Shown here: piece by piece, positions 27,301 through 42,300 of the stretch
Layout: the number at the start of each line of letters is the position of its first letter
Numbering within the stretch: the first letter of the stretch is position 1
Assembly: GCF_964340395.1 (NCBI RefSeq)
Contig: NC_135552.1
Location: forward strand, 26,590,681-26,654,680
Direction: 5' to 3'
Length of the DNA: 64,000 nt
Source: Glandiceps talaboti
Taxonomy: Eukaryota > Hemichordata > Enteropneusta > Spengelidae
Position numbers and translations under genes: made by a program
The notes under the pieces: model-generated
What the model was told of the DNA's origin: nothing
The model's database searches: none
Seen by the model: the letters and a program-made list of their open reading frames with translations, nothing else

Positions 27301-30300
27301 ACTCACATCTGTATAGGGCTTTCGAAATATGTAACAATGTTAACCTCAGATGCTTTTAGATTATTTTAACCCATCAGTCAAGCATGGCCTTATGTTTAAC
27401 TATCAAATACAAGTTAAAATATATCAAACTCTTAGTTCGGTATCCATGCCATGCCCTCCACTGCCTTTGTATATCATTCTGAATCGTGTTGTCTTTCCTT
27501 TCTTCTTATCCAAGATCTTCACAGGTAATCAAGATGCAACCACACCAAGGACAAACCAAGTCAGTGTCCCGGCATCTTTAGGACTTGTCAGGTTCCTGGT
27601 TATAGCCCCTCTTCAGTACGCCAGTTCTGCTACACTGTCAGTGACTGTCAGAGGATGCATGCAGGGTAAGAAAAGTTGATATCTCAGTAAAAACAAGTCT
27701 TTTTAAGTACCAATACACGAATGATGAACCATAGCTAGCTGCAACACTTGTCAATCCGTGGACACTGCTTTGAATTACAGCAGCACTTAATCACACAAAG
27801 GTATATGCAATGGGCATCCGCAATAACATCTATGCAAAGGTGATATGAACTCTCAACACCATATGGCATTAAACTAACAGACATGTAGCAACCCCAAGAC
27901 CAACATTAGCAACACCAATGTGCATGTGCTTTCTACATCAGTATACAAATGCACTACCCTTTGGCAGTGGATGATTTCCATAACATTTATTTACCTTTGC
28001 TCTTCTTCCAGCTGTTTCAACGACTGCCCCAGTAATTTCAACCTCTCAACCATTAGTATCAACTTCAAGTCCAATCACAAGCAGTGTTCCGATCATAACT
28101 ACTACTTCACCTGTCCTCTCTACATCAACACCAGTTCTGACGACAAGCCAAGCACTTTTTACAACTGAAGAACAATATTCAACAACATCGCCGGTTGTGC
28201 CTACTACATCACCTGTGCCTTCAACCACTCTGCCCATTATTACTACGACGAGACCAATTGTCACCAGTGCTGTAAGCAGTACAACAGAAGTGGAATTGTC
28301 TACATCTGCTCCGCTTATTTCAACAACAGCACCAGCATTATCTACTACAGCACCAGTCACCACTTCAGCTGCTCTTCAAACTACAACACAAGCCCTATCC
28401 ACATCATCTCCAATCATATCAACAACTGCACCAGTTATAACAACAAGTGCACCTGCTGTCACTACAAGTGTTCCCATCATCTCAACATCAGCACCTATTC
28501 CAACAACGGTGGGAGAGATTGGTACATCAGAACAACAGCTGTCGACCTCAGTGCCAGTGGTGTCAACTACATCTCCTCTAACCACCTCCATTGCCAGGCT
28601 GACTACAAGTGCACCCATTATGTCAACCTCAGTACCTTCTACAAGTGCTCCTATCTACTCAACATCAGTTCCAGCTGTGACTACAAGTCAACCAGCAAGC
28701 ACGTCAGTGCCACTATCGACCACTTCTGCACCTGTGCCATCTACAACACTACCATCTGTAACAACCCTGCCAACGGAAAGTACAAGTGTTGTCATCGAAA
28801 CCACTGAAGCCTTACTTCAATCAACAACTCTTCCGGGTAAGTCTGGCCTACATCTTTGCCATACGACACCTCCTTTAGTACAGCCATACCAACTGATTCA
28901 CGTGTTAAGGGCAGATTCTATGATGTTAACGTTTCACCATCAACACTATCATATACACTCGTACACTTGCCATTTGAATTTGTCATTATTAGGGCTGCAA
29001 CTTCAGTCTTCCTCCATTCCTCTGTTGACTACAATACATTTCAGAAAGGACGACTCCACTAGCTGATTTGTATGTCAAGAATTTACTTAGCATAAGCAAA
29101 CATTGAATAGTGCACATGATAACATATAGTTCAAACGAGTTTTAAGACTCCTCCCTTCGTCAACAATATTACTTGTGTCATATGTCTGTGGGATTTCATT
29201 AACATTTACTTACTCATTTGAATAGGCACATCACCACTGCCTGAACCTACTCATCCACTGACTACAACAAGCAAGGCACCAGTAAGAACAACAGCTCCTA
29301 TCACACCACCTTACTTTGAACATAGCACAGTGGCAAATGGTGAGTCTACATCGGTCAATTTCATTCCATAATCAAACCGACTCACTTGTAAAGTTGTCAT
29401 AAAGATTCCAGCAGATGCCATAAAAGTGCAGCAAACATGACAGGCATTATTTGAAGTTGCTCAATAAAGTCACCTTACAATACAATACAATACAATACAA
29501 TACAATACAATACAATACAATACAATAAAATAAAATAAAATAAAATACAATACAATACAATACAGATAGATAAATATTTAATAAACATTACGGTTCTATC
29601 ATTTGATGCTTGTTTAATTTCAATGTCACTTTCCTCTGCACTATCTATTCAACATCTTGCATTATGATACGTTCTGTTCACAGCTGTCTGTCAGTTCTAC
29701 CCCAACATGAGCCCAGTGGAACTACCTTTGAAGGATGCTACTGCATCAAGCTTCATTGAAAATAAAGGACCCGAAAATGTTCTGGAAGGAAACGCATGGA
29801 CTGCAGACAGTTCTACTGAAGATGTTTCCTGGTTACAACTGGAACTCAAATCACCAAGCGAAATGGTTGAGGTGGAGACCACTGGATTGGTTACAGAAAA
29901 TGGAAACGAGCTGGTAACAGCTTACACCATTGATGTCTCTTCTGATGGTGAAACATACTATAGACTGAATGCTCAAGAAGCAACCCAGCTACAACAGGGC
30001 AAACCATTACAGGAACTCATTAAAGACCCTGTTACCCCTGCTCAGGTACTCAAATGCTTATCATTCTCACATTTCACTGTCTTCAATCATCTTATACTGA
30101 AAGATCCAACTCACATCTGTATAGGGCTTTCGAAATATGTAACAATGTTAACCTCAGATGCTTTTAGATTATTTTAACCCATCAGTCAAGCATGGCCTTA
30201 TGTTTAACTATCAAATACAAGTTAAAATATATCAAACTCTTAGTTCGGTATCCATGCCATGCCCTCCACTGCCTTTGTATATCATTCTGAATCGTGTTGT

Positions 30301-33300
30301 CTTTCCTTTCTTCTTATCCAAGATCTTCACAGGTAATCAAGATGCAACCACACCAAGGACAAACCAAGTCAGTGTCCCGGCATCTTTAGGACTTGTCAGG
30401 TTCCTGGTTATAGCCCCTCTTCAGTACGCCAGTTCTGCTACACTGTCAGTGACTGTCAGAGGATGCATGCAGGGTAAGAAAAGTTGATATCTCAGTAAAA
30501 ACAAGTCTTTTTAAGTACCAATACACGAATGATGAACCATAGCTAGCTGCAACACTTGTCAATCCGTGGACACTGCTTTGAATTACAGCAGCACTTAATC
30601 ACACAAAGGTATATGCAATGGGCATCCGCAATAACATCTATGCAAAGGTGATATGAACTCTCAACACCATATGGCATTAAACTAACAAACATGTAGCAAC
30701 CCCAAGACCAACATTAGCAACACCAATGTGCATGTGCTTTCTACATCAGTATACAAATGCACTACCCTTTGGCAGTGGATGATTTCCATAACATTTATTT
30801 ACCTTTGCTCTTCTTCCAGCTGTTTCAACGACTGCCCCAGTAATTTCAACCTCTCAACCATTAGTATCAACTTCAAGTCCAATCACAAGCAGTGTTCCGA
30901 TCATAACTACTACTTCACCTGTCCTCTCTACATCAACACCAGTTCTGACGACAAGCCAAGCACTTTTTACAACTGAAGAACAATATTCAACAACATCGCC
31001 GGTTGTGCCTACTACATCACCTGTGCCTTCAACCACTCTGCCCATTATTACTACGACGAGACCAATTGTCACCAGTGCTGTAAGCAGTACAACAGAAGTG
31101 GAATTGTCTACATCTGCTCCGCTTATTTCAACAACAGCACCAGCATTATCTACTACAGCACCAGTCACCACTTCAGCTGCTCTTCAAACTACAACACAAG
31201 CCCTATCCACATCATCTCCAATCATATCAACAACTGCACCAGTTATAACAACAAGTGCACCTGCTGTCACTACAAGTGTTCCCATCATCTCAACATCAGC
31301 ACCTATTCCAACAACGGTAGGAGAGATTGGTACATCAGAACAACAGCTGTCGACCTCAGTGCCAGTGGTGTCAACTACATCTCCTCTAACCACCTCCATT
31401 GCCAGGCTGACTACAAGTGCACCCATTATGTCAACCTCAGTACCTTCTACAAGTGCTCCTCTCTACTCAACATCAGTTCCAGCTGTGACTACAAGTCAAC
31501 CAGCAAGCACGTCAGTGCCACTATCGACCACTTCTGCACCTGTGCCATCTACAACACTACCATCTGTAACAACCCTGCCAACGGAAAGCACAAGTGTTGT
31601 CATCGAAACCACTGAAGCCTTACTTCAATCAACAACTCTTCCGGGTAAGTCTGGCCTACATCTTTGCCATACGACACCTCCTTTAGTACAGCCATACCAA
31701 CTGATTCACGTGTTAAGGGCAGATTCTATGATGTTAACGTTTCACCATCAACACTATCATATACACTCGTACACTTGCCATTTGAATTTGTCATTATTAG
31801 GGCTGCAACTTCAGTCTTCCTCCTTTCCTCTGTTGACTACAATACATTTCAAAAAGGACGACTCCACTAGCTGATTTGTATGTCAAGAATTTACTTAGCA
31901 TAAGCAAACATTGAATAGTGCACATGATAACATATAGTTCAAACGAGTTTTAAGACTCCTCCCTTCGTCAGCATTATTACTTGTGTCATATGTCTGTGGG
32001 ATTTCGTTAACATTTACTTACTCATTTGAATAGGCACATCACCACTGCCTGAACCTACTCATCCACTGACTACAACAAGCAAGGCACCAGTAAGAACAAC
32101 AGCTCCTATCACACCACCTTACTTTGAACATAGCACAGTGGCAAATGGTGAGTCTACATCGGTCAATTTCATTCCATAATCAAACCGACTCACTTGTAAA
32201 GTTGTCATAAAGATTCCAGCAGATGCCATAAAAGTGCAGCAAACATGACAGGCATTATTTGAAGTTGCTCAATAAAGTCACCTTACAATACAATACAATA
32301 CAATACAATACAATACAATACAATACAATACAATACAATACAATACAATACAATACAATACAATACAATACAATACAATACAATACAGATAGATAAATAT
32401 TTAATAAACATTACGGTTCTATCATTTGTTGCTTGTTAATTTCAATGTCACTTTCCTCTGCACTATCTATTCAACATCTTGCATTATGATACGTTCTGTT
32501 CACAGCTGTCTGTCAGTTCTACCCCAACATGAGCCCAGTGGAACTGCCTTTGAAGGATGCTACTGCATCAAGCTTCATTGAAAATAAAGGACCCGAAAAT
32601 GTTCTGGAAGGAAACGCATGGACTGCAGACAGTTCTACTGAAGATGTTTCCTGGTTACAACTGGAACTCAAATCACCAAGCGAAGTGGTTGAGGTGGAGA
32701 CCACTGGATTGGTTACAGAAAGTGGCAACGAGCTGGTAACAGCTTACACCATTGATGTCTCTTCTGATGGTGAAACATACTATAGACTGAATGCTCAAGA
32801 AGCAACCCAGCTACAACAGGGCAAACCATTACAGGAACTCATTAAAGACCCTGTTACCCCTGCTCAGGTACTCAAATGCTTATCATTCTCACATTTCACT
32901 GTCTTCAATCATCTTATACTGAAAGAACCAACTCACATCTGTAAAGGGCTTTCGAAATATGTAACAATGTTAACCTCAGATGCTTTTAGATTATTTTAAC
33001 CCATCAGACATACATGGACTTATGTTTAACTATCAAATACAAGTTAAAATATATCAAACTCTTAGTTCAGTATCCATGCCATGCCCTCCACTGCCTTTGT
33101 ATATCATTCTGAATCGTGTTGTCTTTCCTTTCTTCTTATCCAAGATCTTCACAGGTAATCAAGATGCAACCACACCAAGGACAAACCAAGTCAGTGTCCC
33201 GGCATCTTTAGGACTTGTCAGGTTCCTGGTTATAGCCCCTCTTCAGTACGCCAGTTCTGCTACACTGTCAGTGACTGTCAGAGGATGCATGCAGGGTAAG

Positions 33301-36300
33301 AAAAGTTGATATCTCAGTAAAAACAAGTCTTTTTAAGTACCAATACACGAATGATGAACCATAGCTAGCTGCAACACTTGTCAATCCGTGGACACTGCTT
33401 TGAATTACAGCAGCACTTAATCACACAAAGGTATATGCAATGGGCATCCGCAATAACAACTATGCAAAGGTGATATGAACTCTCAACACCATATGGCATT
33501 AAACTAACAGGCATGTAGCAACCCCAAGACCAACATTAGCAACACCAATGTGCATGTGCTTTCTACATCAGTATACAAATGCACTACCCTTTGGCAGTGG
33601 ATGATTTCCATAACATTTATTACCTTTGTTCTTCTTCCAGCTGTTTCAACGACTGCCCCAGTAATTTCAACCTCTCAACCATTAGTATCAACTTCAAGTC
33701 CAATCACAAGTAGTGTTCCGATCATAACTACTACTTCACCTGTCCTCTCTACATCAACACCAGTTCTAACGACAAGCCAAGCACTTTTTACAACTGAAGA
33801 ACAATATTCAACAACATCGCCGGTTGTGCCTACTACATCACCTGTGCCTTCAACCACTCTGCCCATTATTGCTACGACGAGACCAATTGTCACCAGTGCT
33901 GTAAGCAGTACAACAGAAGTGGAATTGTCTACATCTGCTCCGCTTATTTCAACAACAGCACCAACATTATCTACTACAGCTCCAGTCACCACTTCAGCTG
34001 CTCTTCAAACTACAACACAAGCCCTATCCACATCATCTCCAATCATATCAACAACTGCACCAGTTATAACAACAAGTGCACCTGCTGTCACTACAAGTGT
34101 TCCCATCATCTCAACATCAGCACCTATTCCAACAACGGTAGGAGAGATTGGTACATCAGAACAACAGCTGTCGACCTCAGTGCCAGTGGTGTCAACTACA
34201 TCTCCTCTAACCACCTCCATTGCCAGGCTGACTACAAGTGCACCCATTATGTCAACCTCAGTACCTTCTACAAGTGCTCCTATCTACTCAACATCAGTTC
34301 CAGCTGTGACTACAAGTCAACCAGCAAGCACGTCAGTGCCACTATCGACCACTTCTGCACCTGTGCCATCTACAACACTACCATCTGTAACAACCCTGCC
34401 AACGGAAAGCACAAGTGTTGTCATCGAAACCACTGAAGCCTTACTTCAATCAACAACTCTTCCGGGTAAGTCTGGCCTACATCTTTGCCATACGACACCT
34501 CCTTTAGTACAGCCATACCAACTGATTCACGTGTTAAGGGCAGATTCTATGATGTTAACGTTTCACCATCAACACTATCATATACACTCGTACACTTGCC
34601 ATTTGAATTTGTCATTATTAGGGCTGCAACTTCAGTCTTCCTCCATTCCTCTGTTGACTACAATACATTTCAGAAAGGACGACTCCACTAGCTGATTTGT
34701 ATGTCAAGAATTTACTTAGCATAAGCAAACATTGAATAGTGCACATGATAACATATAGTTCAAACGAGTTTTAAGACTCCTCCCTTCGTCAACAATATTA
34801 CTTGTGTCATATGTCTGTGGGATTTCATTAACATTTACTTACTCATTTGAATAGGCACATCACCACTGCCTGAACCTACTCATCCACTGACTACAACAAG
34901 CAAGGCACCAGTAAGAACAACAGCTACTATCACACCACCTTACTTTGAACATAGCACAGTGGCAAATGGTGAGTCTACATCGGTCAATTTCATTCCATAA
35001 TCAAACCGACTCACTTGTAAAGTTGTCATAAAGATTCCAGCAGATGCCATAAAAGTGCAGCAAACATGACAGGCATTATTTGAAGTTGCTCAATAAAGTC
35101 ACCTTACAATACAATACAATACAATACAATACAATACAATACAATACAATAAAATAAAATAAAATAAAATAAAATAAAATAAAATAAAATAAAATAAAAT
35201 AAAATAAAATAAAATAAAATAAAATAAAATAAAATAAAATAAAATAAAATAAAATACAGATAGATAAATATTTAATAAACATTACGGTTCTATCATTTGA
35301 TGCTTGTTTAATTTCAATGTCACTTTCCTCTGCACTATCTATTCAACATCTTGCATTATGATACGTTCTGTTCACAGCTGTCTGTCAGTTCTACCCCAAC
35401 ATGAGCCCAGTGGAACTACCTTTGAAGGATGCTACTGCATCAAGCTTCATTGAAAATAAAGGACCCGAAAATGTTCTGGAAGGAAACGCATGGACTGCAG
35501 ACAGTTCTACTGAAGATGTTTCCTGGTTACAACTGGAACTCAAATCACCAAGCGAAATGGTTGAGGTGGAAACCACTGGATTGGTTACAGAAAATGGAAA
35601 CGAGCTGGTAACAGCTTACACCATTGATGTCTCTTCTGATGGTGAAACATACTATAGACTGAATGCTCAAGAAGCAACCCAGCTACAACAGGGCAAACCA
35701 TTACAGGAACTCATTAAAGACCCTGTTACCCCTGCTCAGGTACTCAAATGCTTATCATTCTCACATTTCACTGTCTTCAATCATCTTATACTGAAAGATC
35801 CAACTCACATCTGTATAGGGCTTTCGAAATATGTAACAATGTTAACCTCAGATGCTTTTAGATTATTTTAACCCATCAGTCAAGCATGGCCTTATGTTTA
35901 ACTATCAAATACAAGTTAAAATATATCAAACTCTTAGTTCGGTATCCATGCCATGCCCTCCACTGCCTTTGTATATCATTCTGAATCGTGTTGTCTTTCC
36001 TTTCTTCTTATCCAAGATCTTCACAGGTAATCAAGATGCAACCACACCAAGGACAAACCAAGTCAGTGTCCCGGCATCTTTAGGACTTGTCAGGTTCCTG
36101 GTTATAGCCCCTCTTCAGTACGCCAGTTCTGCTACACTGTCAGTGACTGTCAGAGGATGCATGCAGGGTAAGAAAAGTTGATATCTCAGTAAAAACAAGT
36201 CTTTTTAAGTACCAATACACGAATGATGAACCATAGCTAGCTGCAACACTTGTCAATCCGTGGACACTGCTTTGAATTACAGCAGCACTTAATCACACAA

Positions 36301-39300
36301 AGGTATATGCAATGGGCATCCGCAATAACATCTATGCAAAGGTGATATGAACTCTCAACACCATATGGCATTAAACTAACAGACATGTAGCAACCCCAAG
36401 ACCAACATTAGCAACACCAATGTGCATGTGCTTTCTACATCAGTATACAAATGCACTACCCTTTGGCAGTGGATGATTTCCATAACATTTATTTACCTTT
36501 GCTCTTCTTCCAGCTGTTTCAACGACTGCCCCAGTAATTTCAACCTCTCAACCATTAGTATCAACTTCAAGTCCAATCACAAGCAGTGTTCCGATCATAA
36601 CTACTACTTCACCTGTCCTCTCTACATCAACACCAGTTCTGACGACAAGCCAAGCACTTTTTACAACTGAAGAACAATATTCAACAACATCGCCGGTTGT
36701 GCCTACTACATCACCTGTGCCTTCAACCACTCTGCCCATTATTACTACGACGAGACCAATTGTCACCAGTGCTGTAAGCAGTACAACAGAAGTGGAATTG
36801 TCTACATCTGCTCCGCTTATTTCAACAACAGCACCAGCATTATCTACTACAGCACCAGTCACCACTTCAGCTGCTCTTCAAACTACAACACAAGCCCTAT
36901 CCACATCATCTCCAATCATATCAACAACTGCACCAGTTATAACAACAAGTGCACCTGCTGTCACTACAAGTGTTCCCATCATCTCAACATCAGCACCTAT
37001 TCCAACAACGGTAGGAGAGATTGGTACATCAGAACAACAGCTGTCGACCTCAGTGCCAGTGGTGTCAACTACATCTCCTCTAACCACCTCCATTGCCAGG
37101 CTGACTACAAGTGCACCCATTATGTCAACCTCAGTACCTTCTACAAGTGCTCCTATCTACTCAACATCAGTTCCAGCTGTGACTACAAGTCAACCAGCAA
37201 GCACGTCAGTGCCACTATCGACCACTTCTGCACCTGTGCCATCTACAACACTACCATCTGTAACAACCCTGCCAACGGAAAGCACAAGTGTTGTCATCGA
37301 AACCACTGAAGCCTTACTTCAATCAACAACTCTTCCGGGTAAGTCTGGCCTACATCTTTGCCATACGACACCTCCTTTAGTACAGCCATACCAACTGATT
37401 CACGTGTTAAGGGCAGATTCTATGATGTTAACGTTTCACCATCAACACTATCATATACACTCGTACACTTGCCATTTGAATTTGTCATTATTAGGGCTGC
37501 AACTTCAGTCTTCCTCCTTTCCTCTGTTGACTACAGTACATTTCAAAAAGGACGACTCCACTAGCTGATTTGTATGTCAAGAATTTACTTAGCATAAGCA
37601 AACATTGAATAGTGCACATGATAACATATAGTTCAAACGAGTTTTAAGACTCCTCCCTTCGTCAGCATTATTACTTGTGTCATATGTCTGTGGGATTTCA
37701 TTAACATTTACTTACTCATTTGAATAGGCACATCACCACTGCCTGAACCTACTCATCCACTGACTACAACAAGCAAGGCACCAGTAAGAACAACAGCTCC
37801 TATCACACCACCTTACTTTGAACATAGCACAGTGGCAAATGGTGAGTCTACATCGGTCAATTTCATTCCATAATCAAACCGACTCACTTGTAAAGTTGTC
37901 ATAAAGATTCCAGCAGATGCCATAAAAGTGCAGCAAACATGACAGGCATTATTTGAAGTTGCTCAATAAAGTCACCTTACAATACAATACAATACAATAC
38001 AATACAATACAATACAATACAATACAATACAATACAATACAATACAATACAATACAATACAGATAGATAAATATTTAATAAACATTACGGTTCTATCATT
38101 TGTTGCTTGTTAATTTCAATGTCACTTTCCTCTGCACTATCTATTCAACATCTTGCATTATGATACGTTCTGTTCACAGCTGTCTGTCAGTTCTACCCCA
38201 ACATGAGCCCAGTGGAACTGCCTTTGAAGGATGCTACTGCATCAAGCTTCATTGAAAATAAAGGACCCGAAAATGTTCTGGAAGGAAACGCATGGACTGC
38301 AGACAGTTCTACTGAAGATGTTTCCTGGTTACAACTGGAACTCAAATCACCAAGCGAAGTGGTTGAGGTGGAGACCACTGGATTGGTTACAGAAAGTGGA
38401 AACGAGCTGGTAACAGCTTACACCATTGATGTCTCTTCTGATGGTGAAACATACTATAGACTGAATGCTCAAGAAGCAACCCAGCTACAACAGGGCAAAC
38501 CATTACAGGAACTCATTAAAGACCCTGTTACCCCTGCTCAGGTACTCAAATGCTTATCATTCTCACATTTCACTGTCTTCAATCATCTTATACTGAAAGA
38601 ACCAACTCACATCTGTATAGGGCTTTCGAAATATGTAACAATGTTAACCTCAGATGCTTTTAGATTATTTTAACCCATCAGACATACATGGACTTATGTT
38701 TAACTATCAAATACAAGTTAAAATATATCAAACTCTTAGTTCAGTATCCATGCCATGCCCTCCACTGCCTTTGTATATCATTCTGAATCGTGTTGTCTTT
38801 CCTTTCTTCTTATCCAAGATCTTCACAGGTAATCAAGATGCAACCACACCAAGGACAAACCAAGTCAGTGTCCCGGCATCTTTAGGACTTGTCAGGTTCC
38901 TGGTTATAGCCCCTCTTCAGTACGCCAGTTCTGCTACACTGTCAGTGACTGTCAGAGGATGCATGCAGGGTAAGAAAAGTTGATATCTCAGTAAAAACAA
39001 GTCTTTTTAAGTACCAATACACGAATGATGAACCATAGCTAGCTGCAACACTTGTCAATCCGTGGACACTGCTTTGAATTACAGCAGCACTTAATCACAC
39101 AAAGGTATATGCAATGGGCATCCGCAATAACAACTATGCAAAGGTGATATGAACTCTCAACACCATATGGCATTAAACTAACAGGCATGTAGCAACCCCA
39201 AGACCAACATTAGCAACACCAATGTGCATGTGCTTTCTACATCAGTATACAAATGCACTACCCTTTGGCAGTGGATGATTTCCATAACATTTATTACCTT

Positions 39301-42300
39301 TGTTCTTCTTCCAGCTGTTTCAACGACTGCCCCAGTAATTTCAACCTCTCAACCATTAGTATCAACTTCAAGTCCAATCACAAGCAGTGTTCCGATCATA
39401 ACTACTACTTCACCTGTCCTCTCTACATCAACACCAGTTCTGACGACAAGCCAAGCACTTTTTACAACTGAAGAACAATATTCAACAACATCGCCGGTTG
39501 TGCCTACTACATCACCTGTGCCTTCAACCACTCTGCCCATTATTGCTACGACGAGACCAATTGTCACCAGTGCTGTAAGCAGTACAACAGAAGTGGAATT
39601 GTCTACATCTGCTCCGCTTATTTCAACAACAACAGCACCAACATTATCTACTACAGCTCCAGTCACCACTTCAGCTGCTCTTCAAACTACAACACAAGCC
39701 CTATCCACATCATCTCCAATCATATCAACAACTGCACCAGTTATAACAACAAGTGCACCTGCTGTCACTACAAGTGTACCCATCATCTCAACATCAGCAC
39801 CTATTCCAACAACGGTAGGAGAGATTGGTACATCAGAACAACAGCTGTCGACCTCAGTGCCAGTGGTGTCAACTACATCTCCTCTAACCACCTCCATTGC
39901 CAGGCTGACTACAAGTGCACCCATTATGTCAACCTCAGTACCTTCTACAAGTGCTCCTATCTACTCAACATCAGTTCCAGCTGTGACTACAAGTCAACCA
40001 GCAAGCACGTCAGTGCCACTATCGACCACTTCTGCACCTGTGCCATCTACAACACTACCATCTGTAACAACCCTGCCAACGGAAAGCACAAGTGTTGTCA
40101 TCGAAACCACTGAAGCCTTACTTCAATCAACAACTCTTCCGGGTAAGTCTGGCCTACATCTTTGCCATACGACACCTCCTTTAGTACAGCCATACCAACT
40201 GATTCACGTGTTAAGGGCAGATTCTATGATGTTAACGTTTCACCATCAACACTATCATATACACTCGTACACTTGCCATTTGAATTTGTCATTATTAGGG
40301 CTGCAACTTCAGTCTTCCTCCATTCCTCTGTTGACTCCAATACATTTCAGAAAGGACGACTCCACTAGCTGATTTGTATGTCAAGAATTTACTTAGCATA
40401 AGCAAACATTGAATAGTGCACATGATAACATATAGTTCAAACGAGTTTTAAGACTCCTCCCTTCGTCAACAATATTACTTGTGTCATATGTCTGTGGGAT
40501 TTCATTAACATTTACTTACTCATTTGAATAGGCACATCACCACTGCCTGAACCTACTCATCCACTGACTACAACAAGCAAGGCACCAGTAAGAACAACAG
40601 CTCCTATCACACCACCTTACTTTGAACATAGCACAGTGGCAAATGGTGAGTCTACATCGGTCAATTTCATTCCATAATCAAACCGACTCACTTGTAAAGT
40701 TGTCATAAAGATTCCAGCAGATGCCATAAAAGTGCAGCAAACATGACAGGCATTATTTGAAGTTGCTCAATAAAGTCACCTTACAATACAATACAATACA
40801 ATACAATACAATACAATACAATACAATACAATACAATACAATAAAATAAAATAAAATAAAATAAAATAAAATAAAATAAAATAAAATAAAATAAAATAAA
40901 ATAAAATAAAATAAAATAAAATAAAATAAATAAAATAAAATAAAATAAAATACAATACAATACAATACAATACAGATAGATAAATATTTAATAAACATTA
41001 CGGTTCTATCATTTGATGCTTGTTTAATTTCAATGTCACTTTCCTCTGCACTATCTATTCAACATCTTGCATTATGATACGTTCTGTTCACAGCTGTCTG
41101 TCAGTTCTACCCCAACATGAGCCCAGTGGAACTACCTTTGAAGGATGCTACTGCATCAAGCTTCATTGAAAATAAAGGACCCGAAAATGTTCTGGAAGGA
41201 AACGCATGGACTGCAGACAGTTCTACTGAAGATGTTTCCTGGTTACAACTGGAACTCAAATCACCAAGCGAAATGGTTGAGGTGGAAACCACTGGATTGG
41301 TTACAGAAAATGGAAACGAGCTGGTAACAGCTTACACCATTGATGTCTCTTCTGATGGTGAAACATACTATAGACTGAATGCTCAAGAAGCAACCCAGCT
41401 ACAACAAGGCAAACCATTACAGGAACTCATTAAAGACCCTGTTACCCCTGCTCAGGTACTCAAATGCTTATCATTCTCACATTTCACTGTCTTCAATCAT
41501 CTTATACTGAAAGATCCAACTCACATCTGTATAGGGCTTTCGAAATATGTAACAATGTTAACCTCAGATGCTTTTAGATTATTTTAACCCATCAGTCAAG
41601 CATGGCCTTATGTTTAACTATCAAATACAAGTTAAAATATATCAAACTCTTAGTTCGGTATCCATGCCATGCCCTCCACTGCCTTTGTATATCATTCTGA
41701 ATCGTGTTGTCTTTCCTTTCTTCTTATCCAAGATCTTCACAGGTAATCAAGATGCAACCACACCAAGGACAAACCAAGTCAGTGTCCCGGCATCTTTAGG
41801 ACTTGTCAGGTTCCTGGTTATAGCCCCTCTTCAGTACGCCAGTTCTGCTACACTGTCAGTGACTGTCAGAGGATGCATGCAGGGTAAGAAAAGTTGATAT
41901 CTCAGTAAAAACAAGTCTTTTTAAGTACCAATACACGAATGATGAACCATAGCTAGCTGCAACACTTGTCAATCCGTGGACACTGCTTTGAATTACAGCA
42001 GCACTTAATCACACAAAGGTATATGCAATGGGCATCCGCAATAACATCTATGCAAAGGTGATATGAACTCTCAACACCATATGGCATTAAACTAACAGAC
42101 ATGTAGCAACCCCAAGACCAACATTAGCAACACCAATGTGCATGTGCTTTCTACATCAGTATACAAATGCACTACCCTTTGGCAGTGGATGATTTCCATA
42201 ACATTTATTTACCTTTGCTCTTCTTCCAGCTGTTTCAACGACTGCCCCAGTAATTTCAACCTCTCAACCATTAGTATCAACTTCAAGTCCAATCACAAGC

